A DNA stretch of 64,000 bases from Isochrysis galbana (taxonomy: Eukaryota > Haptophyta > Isochrysidales > Isochrysidaceae): positions 1,336,793 to 1,400,792 of the forward strand of contig CM030932.1 in the NCBI GenBank assembly GCA_018136815.1. Direction: 5' to 3'. The position numbers and the translations under genes are program-made. The notes under the pieces were generated by a model. The model was not told where the DNA came from. It did not search any database and saw only the letters and a program-made list of their open reading frames with translations. Of this stretch, positions 19,002 through 30,700 are shown piece after piece; the stretch's first letter is position 1, and the number at the start of each line of letters is the position of its first letter.

Positions 19002-22000
19002 TCAAACACCTGCACTACCACCACCCCCGCGTGAACGTCGGCGCGCTACGAGGGCCTCCTTATGGTGCGCAAGCTCCACTCGCTGTGCTTCGAGCTGGCA
19101 GTCGAGATCATAAAGTTCCGATGACGTGGGACTTGAGCCACTCCCCGTAGGAGTGGAGCGTGGATGGTCCGGAGCGTTACGCTCGGTTGTGGAAGGCGTC
19201 GCCGATGGCCTCGTAGCGGCATCGGAGATGGCGCCATCACCTGGGGGTACGCTCGACGCGATTGTGGGGTCGTACGCATTCTCCCCTTCTTTGGCCATCA
19301 TCATGCCTCCTGCATCAAGCGACTCGTCTTCTTCACTCCTGAACTCCATAGATGTGACCGGTGCCTCCTTGCCATTAGCTGGGCGAGCCTCAGGGGGCAG
19401 CACACGCCTCATCCGTGCCAGCGCCGACGAGATAACTTGGAGGCGATCAGATGCCGCCTGAAGGGCAACAACCGACGATGGATCGGCTCGGCCCGCAGCT
19501 GAAATAATGATCTGCTTCGTACATTCGATCTGAGGGGAATTCAGGCGGCGCAAACGCTCCCGAGCCCTAGGCGCCGGGCCGGTGAGCGCACTACTAACTG
19601 CTTTAAGCATCATGGATGCAGCGTGTGCCTCCAAAGCAATTCCTATCGCAGCAGAGCTGCGAGCGTGCGAAAAGTATTCGACAGCAAGAGAATCACAAAA
19701 GTGCTGACGAGCACCGCGCGTGGCTGGTATCTTCTGTACCGCCAAGAGCAATGCCGTCACGCGCTCCATGCAGCCGGTGGCCACCGCCAACGCGGATGAT
19801 GTTCGCTCCAAGGCTTGGATGTGTTCCGCAACGGCCGGCAGCAAGGAGAGCGCGGTTCCGCGGTCGGCCACACTCGCTACCGTCGAGCGTGCAAAGGTGA
19901 CAAGATGAACTAGGGCCGCTGCGGCCTCGGCTACAGCGGCAGCCTGAGTATTGTTATCGGGTTTGATATACGCAACTCCATCACAGTCATCGTGGATTTT
20001 GTCTCGTGTCGTCGTCAAAGCAACATCTACGTCATGAGAGGCTGAAGTGACTGGCGCCTTGACTTCTCGCTGGGAAACGTCAGCGCAGTGTGCAGTATAT
20101 TGAGCGACACCATCGATATTGCGGGACATCGTGGGTTCCAAGGCTGATCTCCCAGTAACAGGGGCGAGTGGTTCATCTTCTGTTATCACCACGTACCCCC
20201 TAGATCCAGTCAACCCCGCATCCCCGCGGACATCAACCTGGTCAGTTGGTAAATCTAAGGCGACACGATTCGTGTCCCCGTTGCCATGAGCCACCATCGA
20301 CGTTTGATCATCGGGAACTTCGTTCTCCTTCGATGTCCCATCTGGCGATGTGGCACCAGGCTTCGACGAGGGTGTCTTTCTCTTGGTCTTCAACAAGTCC
20401 CCTACACGGCCAACCTTTTGTGCAGTCTTCGCAAAAGTTCCGTATTGCGTGATCGCATCAACGGCAACGACACGGATTTCAGCAAGATACTCTGTCCTCA
20501 TGTTGTCAGAGCTAGGGAGTGACCCTAGACCGAGCAGTGAATCGGGGCTACCTGGTTCACTGCTCGGTCTAGGGTCACTCGCTAGTTTGGTGCATGATTG
20601 GCTTGGAGGACTGGCGGTCTTCCGCGTATTGGCAGCCGGATCTAGACGCCGCCAGTCATAAGTGCCAACGCCAACGGTGTGCATCAGAAGCTCAAAACGT
20701 TCTCCGGCCTTCAAGGTGCGCATGGCCACGCCACCCACTCGCACCTTGACCGTGGTGCCACATGGGAGATCATTAATCCAAATGAGTGATCCGCCCACGG
20801 GCATGGTCCAAGCGCGAACCAGCGGACAAACACCGGCTGCTCGACTAGCGTCATCTTCAGATCTGTCTCTGCCCTTCGATGAATCAGAGCTGCAGTGGCC
20901 CATGGCATCGACGACAGATTTCGTGTCAGGTGACAACTGATCCATGCTGAGAGCTCGAAGCGGCGACAGTTGCGGTGCGGCAGCCGCGGCCTCCCATTCA
21001 GATAGGGAGATGTTAAGGGCGGGGGGCGATGCATCCCGCCTCACGGTACGCAGCCACTCTCGGATGTGAGGTTCTTGATCGTAGTGCCCCTGCATGCATG
21101 AGGAACGGGTGAAGCCGCCGTGCTACACTACTTTGAGCGCACAGCGGGAATGAAACGCGAGCAGAGGATGGGGGCAGAACATCAATCTAGGCAGTATGAG
21201 GAATCGCTCAACATAGTTGAACACTATCGATAAGCGATGCCATGCGCGAGTGCGCCAAGGCTTGCCTGATATCGCCGAAGCAAAGCGTTGGCTTGATCGC
21301 GTGCATGTTCTACGATCGCGGCAGGAATGCCCCGAACCTAAGCACGGGCATTTGTGAACTAGACATGAGGCTCAATAATAAGGGCCGTACGGAAGTACCA
21401 CATCGGAATGGTGGTGTGCGCAAGTCTCATGCCATTGGGCTGCGCACCGACGCTCCCGGTTGCTCGAGCCTCCACAATTTCCGCTTCTGCAGCTCCAGAG
21501 TTTGCTGTGCTCTTGCCTTGAGGTGGCCACTGATCAGCCACGTGCCAGTTGCATCGGCAGGGACAGCATCGATCAAGAGCTGGGACATAGCAATCTCGCG
21601 ATTCAGTTGCAGCAACCATAGCTGATCTCCTTCCTCAGTGTCCGTGGCGGGCGATGTTGGTGAACCGAGCAAGGATCGGGGGAGGTCACTTTGAAACCCA
21701 GGAGTGTCAATGCCACTGAACTGTTGCCTGTTCTCCTCGATCCCTCCATCGGAGCTCAAGCTTGCATACACCGAGCCGTTTTGGCGTGTCATTGTGTCAT
21801 GCTTGGAAACACCCTTTCGACTGGGGGTGGCGAACCGAGAGGAGAGGATTGTGCTCTCACATACTGTGATGACCGCGTCTGCTTCGCTGGTCGTGTGGCG
21901 ATCAATCGCCGGGCAAGCCTCATCCTGTGCGCTGGACATGAAGCACCTTCCCACACGACCATTACGGAAATATCTAGTGCTAAGTGACGAGTTAGATGAT

Positions 22001-23162
22001 GTTGACGTTGCGATTGCCTGCATGCGAGCTGGCTTCCATCGCCACTCGAGAGGCACACCAGTACGTTGCAGATCGAATTCCAGCACCAAACGTTGCAGCT
22101 GCCGAGTACAGTTAAGTGCGACATCTGCGGAAGGAGCCAAATCTCGGACCTGGAGACAGGGGCAAGTACATTCCTCATTTACACGGGGAGCGCCATACAC
22201 TGACCAACGAGCCGCCTTGTCGCCTCTGGACACAGGGATGTGCAGAGGGTTGGGTTTCGGCTTCTCACCATCGCCTCACAGACTGCGTAGGCTCGCCAGA
22301 ATTGACTGCTTGGAAGAGGCGAGCCCTGACCGAGCTTCCAATTTAAAATATCGAGCAAAAGAGTTGCCATTTCGGCTACCTTCCGATGGTGCAGCTCTGA
22401 AGGTGAACAAGGGCCATCGACTCCGTCATCCGGATGATCCTGGGAGGTTAGCAGCGATGCAAGCAGCCCTGCACGCTTGTGCAGCAGACTGCGACAACGC
22501 TCAATTTCACGCGATGATTGAAGCATCTGTGCCTCAGATTGTTCCAATTCAGCTTGCAATGCGATGACGGCCTTCTCAAGCTCGATCTCCCTCTCATTGG
22601 TCGACATACAAAAGAAGTTCCGCACGATCTGCACGACAGTAGCAAAGAAAGTTCCCTGTGATGGCGTCGTCTCCGCGGTCGAGACTCTGGACTGAGAAGT
22701 TTCGGCTTGGAAGGGCCTTTCATCCTGCACGCTCTTGGAACGGCTTTCTCGCGTACGGCAGCCCCTATGGCACCATGGGCACATGAAGACCATGGCTACG
22801 AGAATCACGCAGAACACTGAAAGAAGCCTGCTATACACATACAAGTCACTGGTCGTGACCCGAGGCTCATTGAGAAAGCCAACCTGCATGACCTCTTGAG
22901 CGTGCTCATGCATCTTGCTCTTCAACGTAAAGAGCTCCATACTGTGTGGAGGCACATCCAATTGCTGGTGGAATGGCTGACGTGTCAGACCCACCTTGAA
23001 AGCCACGTGTGTTGGGTGATTTTCTTCAGGCTTCTGTATTGGACCGCCCCGAGGAGGACGCAGCCGAGCCAGCTTTGCGGACAGCCAGGTGTGAACCCTC
23101 TCAGCGTCCTTCCGCATCAGGTTCTTGACTGCAGAGCGAGCGGTGGAGAGAACGATCGACAA
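19002..23162 (-). CDS. Uncharacterised single-pass membrane/coiled-coil protein
   Basis: Proposed CDS complement(join(19002..21089, 21448..22149, 22269..23162)), 1,227 aa, all junctions phase 0. Intron 1 (119 bp) has donor GTGAGA and acceptor TCTCCAG. Intron 2 (358 bp, donor GTGCGC, acceptor ATGCAG) is less certain; without it there would be two genes. Features: one hydrophobic segment near residue 115 (SRLLSVFCVILVAMVFMCPW), a coiled coil (about 185-240, EREIELEKAVIALQAELEQS), Ser/Thr-rich linkers, a compact stretch with SLIWINDLPCGTTVKVRVGG, an Ala-rich helical region (about 970-1130) and a C-terminal helix LDCQLEAQRVELAHHKEALV. No known domain recognised. A perfect DNA hairpin lies in exon 3. 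GC-rich codon use like neighbours. Confidence 0.6.
20517..20580. repeat. Perfect 25-bp inverted repeat with 14-nt loop inside coding sequence
   Basis: Arms 20517-20541 and 20556-20580 are exact reverse complements (core AGTGACCCTAGACCGAGCAG). The reading frame on minus passes through and encodes SDPRPSSE ... DSLLGLGSL. Confidence 0.95.
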
Positions 23163-23629
23163 GAAGAGGAGAGCAAGAAGGGAGGTGGATTGAGAGCTCG
23201 CCGACTGAACCTGTCCAGCACAGGAGGCGCGAACAAAGGCGGAGAGGAGAGAGAGAGAGAGGAGATAGAGGGAGGGGAAAGTCTTCTGGGCCGACGCGGC
23301 AGGTAGCGAGCGAGGGGCCTGCGTCGCGCTCTGTTCTAAGGACTTTTTTAACCAAGCAGGTGGTGCTCGTTTGAAGAAAACAAGAAAACTGCATTGGATC
23401 TCTCTTCTGTGTGAGGTGTGAGGTTACCAGGAGTTCTTTACTGGACACGCACGGGACGAATGAGGTAGGGATGCTTAACGTTCACCGCCGAACACTGTTC
23501 ACTTATCTGAACAAGAACAACACTGAACAACAAGCCTCCGAGCCGAACATGCACAACGACTAGCATTTGAACAAGAACAAGATGAACAATGAACAATAGG
23601 CGGCGGTCCGAACAAGATGAAAAAAAACC
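23163..23629. other. Spacer upstream of the 23162 start
   Basis: Purine-rich on plus (GAGAGAGAGA near 23250), i.e. pyrimidine-rich upstream of the minus-strand gene, and a cluster of GAACAAGAACAA motifs (about 23507-23620). No gene recognised. Confidence 0.45.
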
Positions 23630-24000
23630 TTTTCCTTTTAATATTCTCGCCTCGCGCGTGGCCATGGGGTTAACTACTGTAGCCACGCCCACTCCCCTTC
23701 CTCTCCCTCACTTCCCGCCTTGCGGCAACTCCGCAACTCCCCTCGTGCTCTACTTAGGGGCCCAGGTTGCGGGGGGGGGGTTAAGTTGGGCGGGGTGCAC
23801 CGGTGCACTCGGTGCACCGGTCCCTAGTGGAATTTTCCCGTCTTCCTCTTGTGCCGCTGGCGCTAGCGCTGGGTGGCCCGTTTCTTTTATATTGTGGCGT
23901 GGGTGTCGCGGCGTCGGTGAATTGATTCTTGCTCGTGGTGTTGTTGCTTTCGCGGGGGGGTTACTCGGTCGGGGGAGGAGGTGTGTGCCTAGACTAGGGA
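23630..24000 (-). mobile_element. Copy of retroposon family 2, 5'-truncated
   Basis: On plus it starts AATATTCTCGCCTCGCGCGT and tracks the reverse complement of copy H2 for about 360 bp (GGGGTTAACTACTGTAGCCA, TTGCGGCAACTCC, GGTGCACCGGTCCCTAGTGG, GGTGTTGTTGCTTTCGC). The head is absent. Confidence 0.7.
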
Positions 24001-24720
24001 CAGGCCAGAGTTTCGTTTGAGACCTGCCCAAATTTCGTTCGATATTTCGCCAATATTTCGCGTTTCCCCACCCACAAATTGCGACAATATACAATATTTC
24101 GCGGCGAACTTGTGGAGTTGCGCTCACGTGTACACGTGTACTCGTGTACTGTGTACTGTAACTAAGTCTACGCCGTACGCCGATCGACGATACGCTGTAT
24201 GCTATATCTAGTGTTAACTGTTATAATTAATACGAAGTGTTAGTGTTAAGTGTTAAGTGTTTAGTATGCAAGATGTGAGATATTATCTATTACTATTACC
24301 TATTATAACTACATACATTACTCTGATTCAGTAATTTACTATCTGATAAACAAACCACAAGCCACGAGTCAGACCTCACTTGTCACTTGTCATCATTCAC
24401 GTGTCACGTTGGTTGTACCAGAGCATCAATGCGCACACTGGCACTGGAGCTGGTCGGACAACGAATTCATTTGCACGTAGGATAAAAATACCAACGCTCT
24501 CGCCTCGCCCGCCCCCCCCCCCTCCCTCTGCTCGCGCCAAAAAGTAGACAGGCGAGTAGAAAGGGGGGGCGGGGGGGGGGGGGGGGGGGGGGCAAGAGCG
24601 CGCCAAAACCTGCCCCACCGCGTGCGAGAGCGCGGAGAGGAGGGGGCGCACCGCTGGCTGGCTGGCCTGCTGGTGGGCCCGGCTCTCTCTCCCTCGCTTG
24701 CTCTCGGGCCCGCTCAAGGG
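24001..24720. other. AT-rich spacer then GC-rich 5' region of rotatin
   Basis: TTTCGCCAATATTTCGCG-like repeats (about 24015-24110), AT-rich DNA (24200-24360) and G/C homopolymers (about 24510-24595) directly upstream of the rotatin start. No other gene recognised. Confidence 0.5.
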
Positions 24721-27700
24721 ATGGAGGCACTCTGCGCCAAGCTGAATAGCCCGCTCGACGAGGTGCGCCACCGTGCGCTCCATACCCTCCACTCCAAGCT
24801 GCAATGCGGGCTGCTCCGGCCGGAGGTGCTGCTGGCGCTCCCCAGCCTGCCGCGCAACCTGCTCTCGCTGCTCACCTCGCCCGAGGAGCCGCGCGCTCAG
24901 CTGCGCGAGGCGCTCGCACTGCTTGAGGCACTGGCACTCCATCCGTCGATCGCCAAGTCACTCCTTGCGCTCGATGCACCGCGAGCACTCGAGCAGCTCA
25001 ATGCTGATCCTGATCGTGGGGCGCACGTCTGTGAGGAGGTGGCTGCTGTCGCAAGGGCGCTCGCGCGGCAGAGACTCGGGGAAGAGAGGACACTTGCGCA
25101 CGAGCCAACTGACTCTCGCAACACGGTCGTGCGCGGCGCAGTCCAGCCCGAGTCTCGTTCGTCTTTCACCTCAGACTCAAGAGATCAGTGGACGCCCCCG
25201 CAGGCGTGGAGCTCGGTCAACGGAAGCGAGGGATTATCAGCTCTCCCCTCTCAGAGGACGCGCTCCCCTCCCGCTGATGCGGTTGGGACCGTACATTCGG
25301 CCAGCCGTTCTCTTGATTTTGCACAGACTCCTGCAGCAAGAACTTCCGTCGTTCCACTCCCACCTGTGGACCCTTCGACTTTGCCACCTGTGCATTGGAT
25401 GTCTATAGCCCCAATACCGTTGGGCGCACGAGACGTTCAAGCCGTGCTAGACGCATCAGTCCAGCTGTCCATGCATGACATAAGAGTGCTGCGGATGGCG
25501 TGTTCCTCCTTGGGAGGATCGCTTTGCCACGACGTACCCGTCTCCGGGCTATTGCAAAGACCTGCTCTCATGCGAAATCTTCTCTCTCTGCTTCGGTCCT
25601 CGGAGCTGTCCGAAATGGGCAGCATTTCATCCCTTGTGCTGGACACCGCGAGTGAGCTCATTGGTCGCGTCACCACCACCCTACGCCATAACTTTGACCC
25701 TCTTGGGGGGTCGGAGTCTCGCGTTGGCTCCCGATTGGCGGCGAGGAGCGCGCAAGGTGATGGTGACGATCGGTCACCATCGCATGTTGGAGATTGTTCT
25801 GACCACAATGGCAACGGCTGTGCTGAGGACTCTGCCGAGGCCGCATGGCCAGTGTGGCAGTTGGCTGGGGAGATCTGGATGTCCGTTGTGCCGCTGCTTC
25901 GGCACGAACAATCGATATCGCGTAGTGTGCCGCTACTGCTGCGCACACTGCCGCTGCTGTACTTGCCCCCTGAGGGTGCATCCGACATAGTGGTACATCA
26001 AGCGGCAACATTGTGGCGCGGGTACTTCGACAAGATATGCGATGTCATCCGCTACCATCGGCTGCTGGGGAGCGGAGCTAGTGTGTGCATGATGGCGACC
26101 ACGGGCCGTGGAGCTGGCGGTGGTGGATGCTTGGGCGATGACGAGTTTCATGAGACCAATTTCGCCCCGTTCTTCCGCGCGCCTTCCGCTCGCGGTGTAC
26201 TTACCACGCCAGTCGCCCTTCTCGCTATTGCAGCGGCATCAACCCCGTCTGCCGTGCTCCTTCGCGCGAGTGCTTCGCCCGAATTGTTGTGCTTCCTGCG
26301 CCTCGTGAGCTGTGACCCTTGGATTGCAGTCTGTCGGCCCCACGCACACCGTGCTGTGTGCCGGTGCCTCCGACAGATCGCGCCGGATGGAGCGCATCTC
26401 GCCGACGGTGCATCCAAGATTGAACATGCAGCACAATGTGCAGGGGCGCTGAGGCAGACAGACGTGTCGACGGCCTCGATACCAGGGGAAGGGCACGCCG
26501 GACTCTGTCCTGAACAAGAGGGCGAGAGCACGCGTCCGCGTCCCTCGTTTCCCGGGACTATTGCTTGCAACGGCTTAGCTCATGGCCACATGGCCGCGGC
26601 AACACCAGCGATCCATCGTCGAATCTCGTTGTTGCGTCGATCTCTTCCTGCCTTGGCATACTTTGAACTCCCAGAGCTACTGCGCGAAATCGTGAATGTG
26701 TGTATAGTTCCTGACGCGCGAGGGGATGCTCTTCCGCTCCTCTTGCCCTGTCTGACTCACCCACTTGGCACGGTGAGAGAAGCAACATTGCGCCACCTCC
26801 TTTCGTTGCTCTTAACAATTGGAGAGGCGCTTGCGCAAGCTTCTGCCGGTAGACGAGCTTCACAGAGCTCGATGCCTAGGGCTTCAGACTCGGGTCGCGG
26901 GCCTGGCACCGGTGCTGCCGCCGCGGCCGAGGTACGGGTTGAGGGTCTCGATGGCAGCGCCGGGAGCTCGCCCATAGACCAAGATGGAGACGGGTGCGGA
27001 GCGGAAGGCGGCCTTGATGACCATGTGGAGGGTGACAAAGAGGCAAGGTGGGCTGAGGCGGAGGAGCAATCAGCATGCCTACTTGCTCTTCTCAGCCGGC
27101 GCGCGTGTCTGCTCGTTCTTATTGAGATCGCCCTCGGCATGGGTGTCTTCACCGAGAGCTCAGCAGACTTAAGCATCATCTCGCAAATGCGGCTAGCTGA
27201 GGCGGTTGTGCTGGCAATTTCGTCTCAGCTATCCGATTCGCCCATGGGCGCAGATGGTTGGTGCGCATCGGTTGCAGCCTCGTTGCCCATCGTGCAAAGC
27301 AGACTTCCGTCGCCTCTGAACTTCGCTGCCGTGAGTGCCGCCGCATCATCCTCTCACACAGCTCCATCGACGCGTCTTCACGCTCCCTCAACTGCCGGAG
27401 CACAAACTGCCACTACGTACAGCGGAGGTCCGTCTCGCGGCGGCCACATCTCATCTGTATTTGTTCAGGATGCTGTGGGCACTACAAAGGGCTCGATCAT
27501 CACACCAGGGTCCGAACCAGCCTGCTTCTGGCGGGAGTCACAGGTTCGATCAGAGATGGACGCAGACGTGGCCGCCACAGCCTCGGTTCATGCGCACATA
27601 CTGCACTGCACTCTCGTACCTGCCCTAGACTCGAATGCGCGACTTTGTGCCGCACTGCGCATGCTGCTACATAAGGATGAAACTCTTGCCGCGCAAGCGG

Positions 27701-30700
27701 CTGCGCAGTTGGCTGCGTCGTTATCCCCGCCGCCGCCATCGGGTTCCGTTCCTGCAGCGCCCCTCCATAACCTTCCATCTCCGCCAGCAGAGCTTCTCCA
27801 TCCCATCATCCAGGGGCGTCACGAAACGGCTGGGACCGAGCGTCCGCCACTTCGTGCTACGAGGGCATCCGCAGTAGCGCTTCCCGCTGGTTCCTTAACA
27901 ACACCATTCACCGTGTCCGAACTCCGTGACTTGGAGACGCTGGTGCAAAACCAGGGCCTGGAACCATCGCTGCGCGCATCAGCGGCTGCTCAATTGGCGG
28001 TACTCGTTTCCGCCCCTCATGTGCTAGCACTCGCCTTTCACCCGCAGATTGTGGAGGGTGTGTTGCAGACGGCCGCCGCTGTCCTTGCGTCGCTGACAAA
28101 TTCAGCCCTCGCAACAGCCACCGTGGGCACGGGCTCGTCCGCAAGCGGTTGTACAGGAACTAGTCATCCGGCCGACCAAGCCGGAGCGCCTAGCTCACCT
28201 GATGGGCATGGCACAACGGAAGGCAGTGCCCAGCAAGGTCTGATCGACTTGCTAGCCGCTCTCTTTCATCTGCTTGCTGCCATCGCCAATGGTTGTGCGT
28301 CAGCTCGTGTCGCTCTCCTCCACTCGTCGCATGCGCTGCACGTGTTTCGGCGCGCTGTCTTCCTCAGCTCTCCGGCGCCTCGTGCTGCTTTGCGTTTTCT
28401 GCTGGTTAGCATTTTGTTTTCAACGGAGGATCTCGCGTCTGCCGCCTCAACTTTCGCGCTTCCCGATCTTTCTCTCCCTCCAGACGCTATGGCAGCAGCG
28501 GCACACAGCAATGATGGCAAGGGATGCACCGGTGGCAATTCCACGGCACTCCCTGTCACCGTCAGTGTCGCATTCGATTTACCTGTCGACCCGATACGCC
28601 ACCACAGCAACGGGACTGCCCACCTCGTGCAAGGTGCGGATTTTGAGCGCATGTCACCTCCGGATGCCATGATGGGGCGAATGCTCGCTTGCCGCCGCCT
28701 TCTTCGCGAGGCCATCAAGACAGAAGGGTCCGCCAGACGGCAGACGTATGCCGGTACGGCAGCCGAAGTCGTGTTTGATGAGTCCAAGGGTAGTGTTCAC
28801 GATCGGTCCAGCCTCCCATCTCATTGCTCCAAGGATGAGGGCGGGCTGGCCAAGATGTCATGGTGCCCCTGCCTAAGAGAGGAGGTTTTCAGCGTCCTCG
28901 CAGCAGATGAAGATGTCGGTCCGGAAGACACCAACCCTCTTTCTGAAGACACCTCAATCGGACTCGCCGGAGGTAGTCATGTCGCACAGCCTGATTCGCG
29001 TGCGCACTTGCGTCGTGCAGCCGTGGAGCGTGCGTTTTGTCTTGACCCTGACTTCGGCATCCGGCGCGCACTCGAACGCTTAGAGGCAGCTTCAAATCAC
29101 GATGACTGTGCCCGTATCCTTTCTCATATTGCTGCGCTCTCAGTTTCCCATGAGATTCTTGTATCTATCTCGTCATTTGCTTCGCCACCACCGCACCCTT
29201 TGCTTGGTGCCATTGGCGATGGCGCGTCAGATGGCCTCCTGTCCCGCCTCCTCATCACACCACCTGCCACCGCCGAGGACGACGCACTCTTGGAATCGCT
29301 TCTTCGGCTTATTTCCCGTGCCCTAGGAGAGCCGAACCAAGACACCAGTTGCCCGCAACCCCCCGAAAGCGAGCTCCGGGCGTCTCCTTGCTCTTTCCGC
29401 TTTGAGCTTGCTCCCGAAGTTCATGCCTCCTCTGCTAGTTTGGTGCGATTGCCCCGTGTCTTGTTCGATTGTCTCCTTGGTTCGGGATTGGCTGTACTAG
29501 AGCGTTCTCGGGATGACCCCAACGCATCCTCTTTGCCTCGTGGCCAGCTGCGACTGGTAGTCTTGCGTTATGGTACGGCTCTTCTCTCGCACCCAGGAGC
29601 ATTGGGAGCGGCAACGATACCGGACGTTAGGGCGTCACTTCTGAGAGGACGGCTTCTGACACTGCTGGCCGACGAGTACTGTGGATGCAGCTCAAAAGTG
29701 AATGAAATATCGCGTCATGAAGGTGTTGATGTCGATTATCCTGCCGCGAAATTGCCCGATGTTCCTCCTTCTGTTCGCCGCGCTGCTCTCGCTCTGCTTT
29801 GCACCGCATTCACTGCACTGAGGTCTATGCTACCTAAGCCACAAAGTCTGACTCTCTCGAAGGCTTTGTCGGGTGCTTGCGATACACTCGCACCCAACGG
29901 CTCAACGTCGGCCAAGCGTCGGGGAGAGGCACATGTGGATGGCGTCATCGCCGGCCCAATCTTAGTATCGAACAGCTTTGCGCCTGAAGGAGGCGCAAGA
30001 ATGAGCGACACCACAGGGCGGAGCAACATCAATCCCGGCTTGATCCTCTCACTCATGCACCAGCTACTTCCGTGCGCGAGACGTTGTCGCCCTTGCGCAT
30101 CGTCTGCTGGCGTCTCCGAGCAGCGTCTCGCTCTTGTTGCCATCGGCAAGTTGGTTCAGCTTCTTCCTCCAGAAATTCCTGCAGGGGAGCTGCAGCCCGT
30201 ACTCCTCGAAGCCGGCCGTGCTTCGCCCCGTTGTGACCACATGGACACTCCCCCCCAACATTGGCTACTCGGACTGATTCAGGATCCAGATGCTCTTGTA
30301 AAAGAGGCGGCACTCAAGATCTGTAGCGCGCTTGGCGCCATGCCGCACGGAGTGATGGAGCTGTTGCCCGCCTTAGATGATATTTTCGCCGCTACTGTTG
30401 CCGTCGCTGCTGACGCCTCGTGCTCGTTTGTCGCGCGAGTGGCGGCGCTCAATTTGCTACGGATTCCGTTATGTGAACCCTTTGATCCGCTTGGGGTGTC
30501 AGAATTGGAGATGGCTGACGACGATGAAACGCATGCCGCCAAATCTGCACCAGTCCCCGGTGGCACGGGACAATATGCCAATGGTCTCAGGGCGGAGGTT
30601 TTCTACTATGGCACCCCGGGTAATCAGGGGATGCTAAAGGGTGGTGGCGACACGGCCCTTTCGACATGGCGCGAGGTTGAACGCCATGGGGTCATAAGCC

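Noticed and set aside
24397-24942. 181-codon minus ORF over the rotatin start
   Set aside because: It is the shadow of the GC-rich rotatin 5' end, with Pro/Gly/Gln low complexity and no domain.
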